NCBI GenBank assembly: GCA_008921705.1
Contig: VFFE01009068.1
Span: 1,704,084-1,768,083, forward strand
Origin: Burhinus oedicnemus
Taxonomy: Eukaryota > Chordata > Aves > Charadriiformes > Burhinidae
Length of the DNA stretch: 64,000 nt
Direction of reading: 5' to 3'
Shown: one piece after another, positions 12,324 to 23,300 of the stretch
Layout: each line of letters begins with the position of its first letter
How positions within the stretch are numbered: the stretch's first letter is position 1
The notes under the pieces: model-generated
The model's database searches: none
What the model was told of the DNA's origin: nothing
What the model saw: only the letters and a program-made list of their open reading frames with translations
Translations under genes and position numbers: made by a program

Positions 12324-13130
12324 TTGTAGGCTGGTGTGGAATAGGTTTCCTAGTCAACAGACAGCCTGGGCTCCACTCCTTGCTCCTCCATTACTCCTCA
12401 AAGGAGGAGCACAAGCCACATCCTTTCCGTTATCACCTCAGTGTTAAAAGCACACACATACTACACTATGCACCAAAAACATAGCCGTAAGCTGTCATAA
12501 GCCAGTGGTAGCAGTCCTGTTTCTTGGCGCAAACTTAACCACGTTACGATCTTCTGTAATTAATCAGAGGTGCTGTCTGTGCAGGAAGCTGAAATGAAAG
12601 TGCACAATAGAAGGGAAAATAACTTTGCATAGCAATTTGCAGCATTAAAAAGGAAAGCTAACAAGCCAGTACAGAAAAGTTTCAGTCAAAGCCTCACATT
12701 ATGGTAAGGCTCAGAATAGAAGGTGCAAGTTGTCCTCACACAGTCAGCAATTTTTAAGTTACACCTTTCATCATATCAAATAAACAGCTTCTGAAAATTT
12801 TAATATATAAACAGTGAAACATAAAATAACAGAAATGGTAAAATATGTCCTATACCTGCCACATTTGTAAGTTGAGGAAATTCCCACCAGGTCTTGCAAG
12901 AAATCCTTCTTTATTTACCTTCAATTTCATAGGAGTTCCACATTGCTTTTTGGTACAGACCTCAGTCCCTTGGAGTCTCTTTGTAATACAACACTGTTTT
13001 GAGAACATGCAACAAGCAAGCAGGGACTGTTACCATTAGAATAATTCATGTAGCAGTACAGCAACTTAGTTCTGATTTTCATCTTTCAAAGGGGTCTCTC
13101 CCAGCATAAACAAATGGAAAGTGTCTGCAA
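12324..13130. other. Unique DNA, nothing recognised
   Basis: No repeat or coding frame can be supported. The 64-codon frame at 12845-13039 has no recognisable motif. Confidence 0.5.
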
Positions 13131-13180
13131 TTATATATATATATATGTGTGTGTGTGTATATATATATATGTATATATGT
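13131..13180 (+). repeat. Compound (TA)n(TG)n microsatellite
   Basis: TA dinucleotides change to about six TG units and then back to TA. It abuts the low-coordinate edge of the CpG-rich block at 13178-13925. Confidence 0.95.
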
Positions 13181-13925
13181 GGAGACTGACAGCACCAAGG
13201 AAACACAGAGACCTGATGTGCTGCCACCGGCAAAGCAATTTGTCTTGCTCGCCTTTTATTTCCCACATTTTTCCTGAGAGAAACTGAGACTGAAATGAGG
13301 TCGGACTGACCATGCCAGTTACCTGTATGCGGCCTTAGGACTGCCTGTTGTGCTGTATTTTTTCTGATCGGTTTCGTAGCACAGGGAGACAACAAAACAC
13401 TTACGAGGCAGTACCAAAGAGATCCAAGCGATACGGTTCACAGACAGAGGCGGAAGTGCCATAACTGAAGTTAAAATTGTGAAATAACTGCAAGCCTGAA
13501 CACAATGTCCTGGGTACACCGCTGCTGGAGCAGACTGAGAAGGCTGCCTCCTTAAAAGCACAGCACCTTTGCAGGGATATACTGGAAAGCGGATCCTGTA
13601 ACAGCAACAGCAGAGAACAGTTCAGGCACAGCAGTCGGTAGCTGCAAACGTCAAGGTGAAGTTTCAGCGAGGTAGCGCACGATTGGGCTCAGCAAAGAGG
13701 AAAAGATATGTAGCCCATGGAAGAGCACAAACAGGGCACCCTGTCAAGGGGCGGCGTGTTACGCTCAAATGAAGACAGTAAGTAGCAGACCGTGCTCTGT
13801 AACGAAGACGCAGTTCTGGTGTCCCTACCGTATTTGTAAGAGAACTTTGCTTAATTTGCAGACAAAACACAGCTTGCTGTTTCACACACTTTGATGAAAA
13901 GCATGGAAATGGCATATCCCACACA
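13178..13925 (-). other. CpG-rich block of unknown origin (LTR-like or exonic)
   Basis: Roughly two dozen CpGs lie in about 750 bp inside a CpG-poor region, so the block is either young inserted DNA or under some constraint. Reading the minus strand, its outer edges are TGTGTGGG (from 13925) and TCTCCACA (to 13178), which would fit LTR ends, with an AATAAA word about 80-90 bp before the end. No target duplication is visible, because the low edge runs into a microsatellite. Against the LTR idea, I recognise no family, and a complete exon-like segment (13323-13595) lies inside. Minus-strand frames at 13664-13924, 13401-13607 and 13319-13561 are open in different phases. Confidence 0.35.
13323..13595 (-). 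other. Exon-like 91-codon open segment, minus strand
   Basis: On the minus strand a pyrimidine-rich acceptor (CTGCTGTTGCTGTTACAG) ends at 13596. One frame is then open for 273 bp to a donor ACAG|GTAACT at 13322, where the same frame would otherwise stop at once. A second donor, CTC|GTAAGT, lies inside at about 13402. The predicted segment is rich in Ser, Ala, Cys and Val (for example QPSQSAPAAVYPGHC) and carries no domain that I recognise. The elevated GC alone makes long open frames more likely. Confidence 0.2.
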
Positions 13926-13967
13926 GTTTAAATCTGAGGGGAGGGAAGGGAGAAAATTTTTCTAATT

Positions 13968-13988
13968 CCCTCTCTCTCTCTCTCTCTC
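13968..13988 (+). repeat. (CT)n microsatellite
   Basis: Ten or so CT units follow a CCCTC start, close to the high edge of the CpG-rich block. Confidence 0.9.
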
Positions 13989-13989
13989 C

Positions 13990-16900
13990 AGACTACTATC
14001 ACAACTAAGAAAGTTATCTTCTTCTGTCTACTTATTTCATACTTGATTGATGAAAAATAATGAGATTAAACAAATCTGCAGATGGAAATATTCCAGCTGA
14101 TCAACCTGAACAGTTAGAATGGTGTTTGGAGATCTGAGCTGATTTGAAATAAATCCTAAATATTTACAACATAAAAAACAGTGAGTAAAATTCTATTGCT
14201 ATTAAGAGCCAACTGTATCTAAAGCATCCTGCTATACTCCCAGTGCTGATGTCTTCATACAGTGTTCTGTGCTTTCTGGCCCTCCCCATCATTAACTGAT
14301 GTCACAGAAAATAAATTACATTCTTTATGTTATATTTCGTTCTCTGTTTGACAGTTGTCTTCTGCAAACCTTAGTGGTTTTGAAACTCTTTTGCATAATA
14401 TGTACTATAATTCATATCCGAAATGCTTAAAACTCACAAATCCAGACATCTGCCAGTCTCTGTTTTTCAAAGCACTGCAAATATTTTTAAATATATATGC
14501 CAGCAGTTCTGTATTTATAAAACAGATAAATATACTACATTCAAAATAAAATTAAAAAGAAACAAAATCCAAAAAGACCCATGCACTCTTCCTTTCTGGC
14601 CCTATAAACTATCTGTAGGATGTATTCCAGTAATTTCTGCTTTTATTGCCTCTTTATACCAGCAATTAAATAATCTTTATTAGTTACTAATTAAAATGGA
14701 AGCGTACATTTAAAAATTTATACTTGTTAATATATAGTAAATGCAGTATATATTTAAAAGCACAGATATTCTTATTTAAACTGCATCTAGATATGTATTA
14801 TGATAAAAATAAAACAGATTTCATAGCTCCTAAAAATATTAAGAGACTGCAGAAAGCTGGCAGAACCCATGAAATTTGCCTCACTGTACAGCTGTTGAAT
14901 GAGCAAGAAATTAGTCAACCAAAAGAACTCTCTATGCATATATTATACAGAAACACAATTCTGTGAGGAGCACACATGACCTCTACCACATCCTAAAGCC
15001 AGCATTGTATGGTTACATTTCTTTTTAACCGAGAAAAGGCTATGTCCTTGGCATCACACTTGATTTTTTTAAGCTGTCACGAATAAAGTTCAAGGATTTT
15101 CTGTAATCTTTGTGTAACAGTGAGGTTGCAAAATTAGCTTGAGATTTTTGGAAAAAAAAAAAAAGAAAAAAACCCCACACAACAAAAAAACACCTGAACA
15201 AAACAAAAAACCAGATAGCATAGTTGCCAATGATTATCATTTAATCAAAATGGAATTAACAATGTTTTGCTTTATATAAAAGCATTTATTTCAAGACCAG
15301 TAAACTTCAGCCAGCAAGTCTGTCTCAAATGTGGATACCTTTCTGGCCACACAGAGACGATTATGTCAAAGAGAGAGCAGAGACCTGTCTTCTATAATCA
15401 CTTCAGTCCCCCGCAGTAGTGTTATTTTGCATCATACTGCGTGGACTGAATATCAAGAGTGAGGCCTGATCTCTAGATACCATCAGTGAAGAACCAGATA
15501 TGGATTAGAATAACAAAGTAAAACCTTCTTCTTCTGGCGTTTGGTGCCAAATTTATTTTTAAAAAGCAATGCAAATCATTTTGTTGGGGACCACCAAAAC
15601 TTATTAGATGCTGCATGTGGCTGTGTCACTGAATAAGAAAAAGAAGTCAGTCCAATAATATTATAATTACTGTGAAACATGCTACTGATCGGATAGGAGT
15701 AATATATCCATTTTGAACTTCTAGTGTTTCCTAACCAAGTTACACCTCTCCGTATTCTAGGACCACTGAAACAGTGGGGATAAACTTGTTACAAACATTC
15801 TGAGAAGTACCACCAGTACTACGACCCATATGCCTTTCCAGAAATGGTATGAGCCCTAAAAGTGAGTGATATATTTGTTCTGTGCTCAGTACACTGAACT
15901 ATGTTCTTTACAGAAAGCGGCAAGAGGTAAATCCCACAGTTTTAAAATTACACTACCAAACTTCACTTTGGGTGAACTTCCTTCTTGGGTGAAACCATTC
16001 TAAAGAACTTCAGTAGATTTCTAAACTGCTCCCCAACTCTTGTTAAAGATATGGGAACAAAAGCATTATCATGAGGTCAAGGAATGCCATTTTATATTGT
16101 CATTTAATGACACGATACATGATACACTGAGAAATGAATGATATAGTTTTGGAGAAAAAGGAATAATAGTTCAAGTCATCTGTGTTTATGAATATGATTT
16201 TTGGTTGGGAGTGGTAGAATAAAATCTTAGGAACAAACTATTTCAGTTAAAATGACTCTAAAGTCAGTGGCACATGTGAGAGTGAGATGTTCAAATGATA
16301 ACCCCAACAAGGATTTTAAGACTTCCAGTGGTGAGCTGAGGTTGCCGCAAGACTAAACACTGGGATAGTGTGTATCCTCTGAAGTTTAAAGATGTATCAA
16401 CTTTGAAATATATCAACAAGATAAAATAAGGTTAAAACGTAACGGCCTGGAATTCTTCACCAGTTGGGTGTTTGAGCAGAGAAAAGAGCTGCTTTGCAAG
16501 GCAGTATTTTCCCTTACTGAGATGTGACAACTATTCATGCTGATAAACACTCTATGAAAGATGAGTCCTCCAGAAATGATTGCTAATTTTCAGAAGAGTT
16601 CTCCTACTCTCAAGACTATGTACTTATTAGAATATAAAATATTTTGAAATGCTTCTTTTTCCTGTTTCGCAGACATTTTTAAAAGTGTTCACTAAAAACT
16701 GGAGAAGACAGAAGTGGAGTGGAGAGGCATGTAATCAAACAGATTTGTGAGATGAAGTCCTTTTAGACTTTGCATTGCCTGTAGGGAAGCATACTGAGTA
16801 GTCCTCACCTAGTCCAAAATACTCCTTTTGCAAGTCTTCATCTGAGAGAACACGTTACTCGGTCAGAAATAGAGGCTTCCACCAATCACTCCTGTGAGAC

Positions 16901-19065
16901 ACCCAGTAATTGCTGAGGTCTTCACAAAGACCAAATCATTTTCAAGGAAGATGATTATAGCCAAACAAACATTTTTCAAAACTTAATGTCTTAAAGAAGT
17001 TCAACTTTTCTGTCTGCTTTGAGCCCTACATCAGTTGAGGTGGCTTAAAGAAATCACACCGTACACTGAATTAAAAATTAAGTGAGACTTGTAAAGGTGA
17101 GTTTCAGATTCTGGAATCAACAAAAGGAATAATCTTAAAAACACAACTCTGCTTTTTGTTGACTTTGCAGTACACTATTGAAATACCTGGAATATAATTA
17201 AGTACTGATCCATGCGTTTCAATCCTGAAGTAAACAATTGGTTTGTTACAAACAATCTGTTATTATTTATGCCAGCTGAAAAAAAACCAAACTGTGACAA
17301 TGCTATTCTAGGTTTTCTTTTGATTAAACATGCACATTCTGATTCCACGTTGGATAATTCCTCTCAAGTTATATCTTACCAGCTGAGAAAACAGCACAAC
17401 AGGCTGCACAATCAAAGACATTTTCTAAATCTACAGATAGCCAAACATGTACAGAAAAATTAAGCAGACAGAATGGGAATGTGCTTTAAAACTGACTAGT
17501 TTTTCAACATACCTTTAAAACAAAAAGCAAAGAATGTTAAGACAACTATGTAGTCCTTACAAAGTAAAGAACTGATCTGCCTGACAACAACCTAGAATAA
17601 TGAATAGCTCAATGTGAAGATAGTCCTACTAGGTAAAATGGTGTCAGGAAGAGCAAAGATCACTTTCTGAAGAAAAGCAGCAAAACCAGTTTCAGCATAA
17701 AAGTTAAGATAAGTTTTCTTTCACTATTGAAACGTATGATTCCTTTTGTCTTCAGGACACATCTTGGAGGAGACATGGGAAAATGGAGAAGATCCTTGAA
17801 GAAAGATAGTTCTTGACCATGTAACCTATAGGTACTGTTGACTATTGTCATCTGCTATAAGTATTTACTTCCTTTGAGATTTATTCTTGCTTAATTTTGG
17901 AAAATATATCCAGATGTATTCATATAGTAATAATTTAATAAATTAATATTATAGGACATTACAGGATATATGTTATAGAATAATTTATGGCAAGACAGAT
18001 CTTAAAACCAAATACAAGTGTCAGTTTTATTTCATTTCCTTAGATGCCTTAACTGCTTCAAAAGACATGATAGTTGATTCACACCTCCATTCGTTCATTT
18101 CAAAGGATAAGAACTTACAACTTTCCTTTATAAAAGAAGACAGTGCTAGTAATTTTAATGTGTATAATTTACAGCCCCACTGACATTCCTAGCTCAAATG
18201 TCCAGACAGTCAACATTCAGACTCCACTAAAATTAAATTTCTGTACTGATATATAAGAACGTCACTGTTCATGTAAGAGACCATAAAGCTGTTTCTTTTC
18301 CTAGTTAGCTTTGTTTTGAAAAGCTGTACCATTTCTTTTGTTCTATCTTAACTGAACCATATTCTTCAACTAAGACTTGTAATTTTCTTCAGGTCCAAAG
18401 CCTATATGTGCTCAAATATTTGGCAGTGGGCTGAACTGGAAATAAAAGACACACTGACCTGGTAAGAAAAATCCAGTGTATCTAGTATTATAGGTTTTTT
18501 AAACTTGAAAGGACAAACAAGGTCCCATTCATGTTCTTTTCAGATGTTGTTAACCTGTTAAGTTTTGCTGTGCATTTATGCATTATCATTGCTTGGAAAT
18601 AATTTTGGTCAACTAAGCATATAAAGGTTCACAACATAATTTCAGCCAAACTAGTTTTAGTAAAAACTGCAAGAGCCCTGCTTCCTGTAGTTCCCTCTTT
18701 TGTTTGAAGATTTGTATGAAACACAGACATGGCCATTCTCTAAAAAAGCTTACTTTCACTTATTGAACATTTGCATTATATTTTCTTTAATACCAGTGAC
18801 GACTTGCATGAAGCATGACGTATCAGACAAGACACCATGTAAACAAGTTATCTTATGCCCTTGAGAACATACCTGTCCTGAAGACTCTGTAATGAGCCCT
18901 TGTGTTCCATGATGCCTCTCCAGTTTTCATGCTCAGAATTTTTCCAAAGAAAGGTGTTGAGGAATGTGGGCATAAGATGACTGCTTGTTGGCTCTTTTCC
19001 CAACATGTTAGGACAAAGTCAAACTCCGCAACTGGAGAGTACTCCACAGTCTCAGAATCTAGATG
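13990..19065. other. Unique AT-rich DNA, no gene seen
   Basis: The only structure seen is an A/C-rich tract at 15151-15213. The acceptor-like CCTGTTTCGCAG near 16674 has no donor or open frame that would make an exon. Overlapping frames at 14355-14683 are AT-rich and lack recognisable motifs. Confidence 0.55.
15151..15213 (+). repeat. A/C-rich low-complexity tract
   Basis: A run of 13 A residues is followed by AAAAAACCCC and AACAAAAAAAC words. It belongs to the same class as the tracts at 2354, 29160 and 41908. Confidence 0.75.
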
Positions 19066-20780
19066 TAGAATCATAGAATCATAGAATCATTTAGGTTGGA
19101 AAAGATCTTTAAGAACATCTAGTCCAACCAGTGACCCTACTCTACCAGGTCCACCACTAAACCATGTCTCTAAGCACCATATCTACATGACTTTTAAACA
19201 CATCTCGGGATGGTGACTCGAACACCTCCCTGGGCAGCATCTTCCAATGTTTGATAACTCTTTCAGTGAAAAAAATTGTTCCTAATGTCTAGCCTAAACC
19301 TCCCCTGGTGCAACTTGAACCCATTTCCTCTTGTCCTATCGCTAGTTACTTGGGAGAAGAGATCAGCTCCCATCTCACTACAACCTCCTTTCAGGTAGTT
19401 GTAGAGAGCAATAGTCTCCCCTCAGCCTTCTCTTCTCCAGACTAAACAATCCCAATTCCTTCAGCCGCTCCTCATAAGACATGTTCTCCAGACCCCTCAC
19501 CAGCTTTGTTGCCCTTCTCTGGACACTCTCCTGCACCTCCATGTCCCTCCTATACTGTGGCGCCCAAAACTAAACACAGTACTCAAGCTGCGGCCTCACC
19601 AGCGCTGAGTACAGGGGCATGATCACTTCCCTACTCCTGCTGGCCACACTGTTCTTGAGACAGGCCAAGATGCCATTGGCCTTCTTGGCTACCTGGGTGC
19701 ACTGCTGGCTCATGTTCAGCTGGCTGTCAACCAGCACCCCCAGATCCTTTTGTGCCAGGCAGCTTTCCAGACATTCCTCCCCAAGCCTGTAGCTTTGCCT
19801 GGGCTTGTTGTGACCCAAGTGCAGGACCCGGCACTTGGCCTTGTTAAACCTCATGCAGTTGGCTTCAGCTCATCAATCCAGTCTGTCCAGATCTCTCTGC
19901 AGAGCCTTCCTACCTTCAAGCAGATCAACACTCCCACTTAATTTGGTGTCACCTGCAAACTTACTGAGGGTGCACTCAATCCCCTCGTCCAGATCATCAA
20001 TAAAGATATTAAACAAGGCTGGCCCCAAAATTGAGCCCTGAGGAACACAGCTTGAGACCTGCCGCCAGCTGGATTTAATGCCATTCACCACAACTCTCTG
20101 GGCTTGGCCATCCAGCCAGTGTTTAACCCAGCGAAGAGTACACCTGTCTAAGCCACAGGCTGCCATCTTCTCTAGCAGAATGCTGTGGGAGACTGTGTCA
20201 AAGGCCTTCCTAAAGTCCAAGTAGACAACATCCACAGCCTTTCCTTCATCCACCAGGCGGGTCACCTGGTCGTAAAAGGAGATCCGGTTGTTCAAGCAGG
20301 ACCTGCCTTTCATGAACCCATGCTGGCTGGGCCTGATCCCCTGGTTGTCCTTCACATGCCGCATGAGTGCACTCAAGATGAACCATTCCATGATGTTTCC
20401 TGGCACTGAGGTCAGGCTGACAGGCCTGTAGTTGCCTGGATCCTCCTTCCAGCCCTTCTTGTAGATGGGTGTCACATTGGCAAGCCTCCAGTCATCTGGA
20501 ACCTCCCCTGTTGACCAGGACCGCTGACAAATGATGGAGAGTGGCTTGGCAAGCTCCTCCACCAGCTCCCTCAGCACTCTCGGGTGGATCCCATCTGGAC
20601 CCATAGACTTGTGGCTGTCCAGTTGGCGTAGCAGGTCACTAACTGCTTCCTCTTGGATTATGGGGAGTTTATTCTGTTCTTCATCCCTGTCTTCCAGCTC
20701 AGGGGTCTGAATACCCTGAAGATGACTGGTTTTACTATTAAAGACTGAGGTGAAGAAGGCATTAAGTAGCCACGCAATCT
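19066..20780 (-). mobile_element. CR1 LINE, 5'-truncated, RT and 3' end preserved
   Basis: The 3' end lies at 19066-19090 as three near-perfect octamer-type units (TAGAATCA on the plus strand). This is the terminal repeat specific to CR1 and fixes the orientation. Upstream on the minus strand come the CR1 3' untranslated sequence, the C-terminal coding part and a reverse transcriptase domain. The 5' break is near 20770, inside the region before the RT, so the endonuclease is absent. This is the best preserved CR1 in the window. It lies 5'-to-5' against an older CR1 at 21601-23300. Confidence 0.97.
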
Positions 20781-20793
20781 GGGGAAACAGCAT
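19570..20793 (-). pseudogene. CR1 ORF2 reverse transcriptase remnant
   Basis: The first 306 codons (20793 down to 19876) cover the RT core: [10 protein letters not shown] (65-74), [12 protein letters not shown] (118-129), box [11 protein letters not shown] (191-200, with Asp193), PQGS (251-254) and the active-site box at 279-282. That box reads FAGD instead of FADD, so the first paired metal-binding Asp is Gly (codon 19951-19953). Two consecutive TGA codons follow at 19875-19870. The frame then resumes unchanged for 94 codons and meets a TAG at 19572-19570. The first ATG (20791-20793) lies in flanking DNA and is not the element's own start. The product would be inactive. Confidence 0.95.
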
Positions 20794-21600
20794 TTCAAGT
20801 TGCTCATGATTTCTAGAAAACCATCACATGGCCTTCTACAAACTTCTTGGCAGATTAAGTGTCATTTTTCATATGGTAACTTTAAGATTAGTGAGCCATT
20901 GACGATATATATAGGAAAGAAGTGTAATCACCTAACGGCATACCTAAATTGGTTGGGACATATTTTTGTTGGTGGTTTGATTAGAATTTAATAAGTGTTT
21001 AGGTGAAGGAAATACATTCACAATAATTTTACTGAGGTCTCCAAATGATATAAATACCAGCTCTATCCAGAGAACACTTTCATGCAGTATCAGACCGTGG
21101 GCCAAGGGGGGATGTATGTAGACCACGCCTAAGAACAACTGTCTGTTGTGTTTGTGAGTGTAATCGTTTTTTATTTATACATAACATTGCTATTCCCAGC
21201 CCAACCATACAGCATGCATTTGCTTTGTATTCTTCAGTCTATTACAGCTGAGTGATTAAACAGCAACAATCATGATTTTCTGTTTCTTCCATGTTGCAGA
21301 GTTCGTTTCGTTGGTGGTCTGAAATTTCTTCACTGTCTCAAAGTTCTTCAAATACAATCTTTTTGAAGGACAAGCTACATATATTAAAAACAGCAGCTGT
21401 AGTATTTAGCTGCACTTGGTGTACTGAGTCCCATAACACTAGTTCTCTTTCCTAATTCATCAAAACACTTAAAAGTTTTCACTTCAGTGGCAGGACTCAT
21501 CTGCTTAAAGTAGTCAAGCTTTTCTTGTAATGTAGCGTACTTAATTGTACATTTTATATACTGACATTATACTAACACAAATGAAAAGAAGATCCCAAAA
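20781..21600. other. Spacer between two opposed CR1 copies
   Basis: About 0.8 kb of unique AT-rich sequence in which I recognise no repeat or frame. It separates the 5' breakpoints of the two CR1 copies. Confidence 0.6.
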
Positions 21601-23300
21601 ATGTGGCCCTGGTACTGAAGAAGGGTAGTAACATGGAAAAGGCTGAGGTACCCACTGCCGCTTTTACCTCAGTTTTCAGTGCTGTGGTTTTCCTTAGGTC
21701 CCCCAAGTTTCCACACCAGGAGGCTGAGCTCCAGGGGAAGAAGCACTTTGGTAGTATGGGAAAAGTAATTTAGAAACCAATATATCCAGATCTACGAGAC
21801 CAGTCGGGATGCATCTACAAGAAGGAGCTGAGGGAGACAGTTATGTGAGGTCACTCTCTACCAGCTTCAAAGGGTCATAACAATCAGGGACATCACCGAT
21901 CACCAGAAAAAAAAAAAAAAAGAAAAATAGAAGGAGAAAAAAAAAAAGGAGGTGAATCCAGGGAACTGCAGGCTAGCCAGACTCACCTCAGTCCCTGTGA
22001 AGGTTATGGAGCAAGGCCATTTATGGGAAGTCATTTTTAGGCACTTGAACAAGAAGGTGGCTGGGAACAGCCACACAAATTTACCAAGGCAAATAACTCC
22101 TGACTAGCTTGACTGCTGTCTCTTTTTAAATCACTGAGAACAAGGGGAGAGCACTGTATATTGTGTCTCTAGGAAGGTCATCTCCTATAGAATCTTAGTA
22201 TTCAACCTGTGGAGAAATGGACTATATGGAAGGCTGGGTGGAAAACCAACTAGACCACTGAACTCAAAGAATAACGATCAGTGGCTGGAAGTTCACCTGG
22301 CAGCTAATTACTAGTGGCGTTCCTCAGAGGGTAATATTAAAGCTCAAATTATGTAGATTCTTTATTAAAACCTGGACAAGGTGACAGAATGCATTCTTCA
22401 CAAGTTTGCTATTGACACCAAATGTGGAGAAGCAGTCCATGTGTTGCAGGGTAGGGTTCAGAGGGACCTCAACAAGGAGAAGAAAGGTGCAGACAAAAGC
22501 CTCTTGCCATATACATAAAAAAAAAGAAAAAAATAAAATAAGGGCAAGTTCTGCATCTAGGACAAAACCAAACCAAACCAAGAAAACAGACAAACAAAAC
22601 ATGCAGCAATATAGGCAACAGGATAAGTTGCAACCCTGTCGAAAATTATTTGGAGATCCAACAGACCATGAATTCAACATGGGTCACCAGTGTAACCTTG
22701 CAGCAATGATGACTACCAACTTGCTGGCCTGCATTAGCAAAAGCACAGTCAGTGGTCAAGGGCAGTGATTCTTCTCCTCTACCTGAAACACATGAAGGTA
22801 CATGTGGAATATTATGTATATTATGTCCCCTTTGGGGTCCTCCAGTGCAAGAGAGAGATCAAAAAACTAGAAAGAATCGAATGGAGGGCTACTAAGATGG
22901 TGGAGTACATGAAATAAAAGGAGAGGCTGAGGAAGCTCTGCTTTGCCTCAAAAAAAGGTGGCTATCTAGGGATATAACTGCACTCTTCTGCTACGTAAAG
23001 GTGGGCTAGAAACGAGACTGAACCAAACTCTTCTCAGAGGTGTTTGGTTTGGGTTGGTGTTTTTTTTTTTGTTGGTTGCTTGGTTGGTTTAGGTTTTGGT
23101 TTTGGGTTTTTTTTGTTTTTTTTTTTACTAGGCACTGAAACAGCTTGCCCAGGAAGACTGGAATCTCCATCACTGGTGACAGTGAAAGTTTGACTGCACA
23201 AGCCCTGAGCAATCTGACCAAACTTTGAAGTGGGCCCTGCTTTGAGTAGATTAGCTGACCTTCTGAGGTCCCTTCTCACCTAGACTATTCTGTAGTTTGA
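21601..23300 (+). mobile_element. Old, highly diverged CR1 LINE
   Basis: The family can be followed only by landmarks. ACATGGAAAAGGCTGAGGT (about 21631) precedes the RT. A PGNCRLARLTSVP segment lies at 21958-22000, the active-site region HKFAIDTK at about 22399-22421, and the 3' end at 23260-23296 has GACCTTCTGAGGTCCCTTCTCACC followed by a degraded ATTCTGTAG terminal repeat. The first active-site Asp is Ile (22411-22413). Frameshifts and A-rich expansions (21907-21950, 22518-22545, 22562-22602) and a G/T-rich insertion (23049-23127) break it everywhere. The CCTGAGGTCC version of the 3' end belongs to older CR1 subfamilies than the copy at 19066. Confidence 0.85.
23049..23127 (+). repeat. G/T-rich low-complexity insertion in old CR1
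   Basis: Long T runs alternate with GGTT and GGTTT words; it is the reverse complement style of the A/C-rich tracts. It splits the 3' part of the diverged CR1. Confidence 0.8.

Noticed and set aside
13131..13313. Minus-strand frames through the TA/TG microsatellite
   Set aside because: Their ends read only as Tyr-Ile repeats from the microsatellite.
16660..16680. Acceptor-like site CCTGTTTCGCAG as an exon start
   Set aside because: No donor or sustained open frame follows within a few hundred bases.
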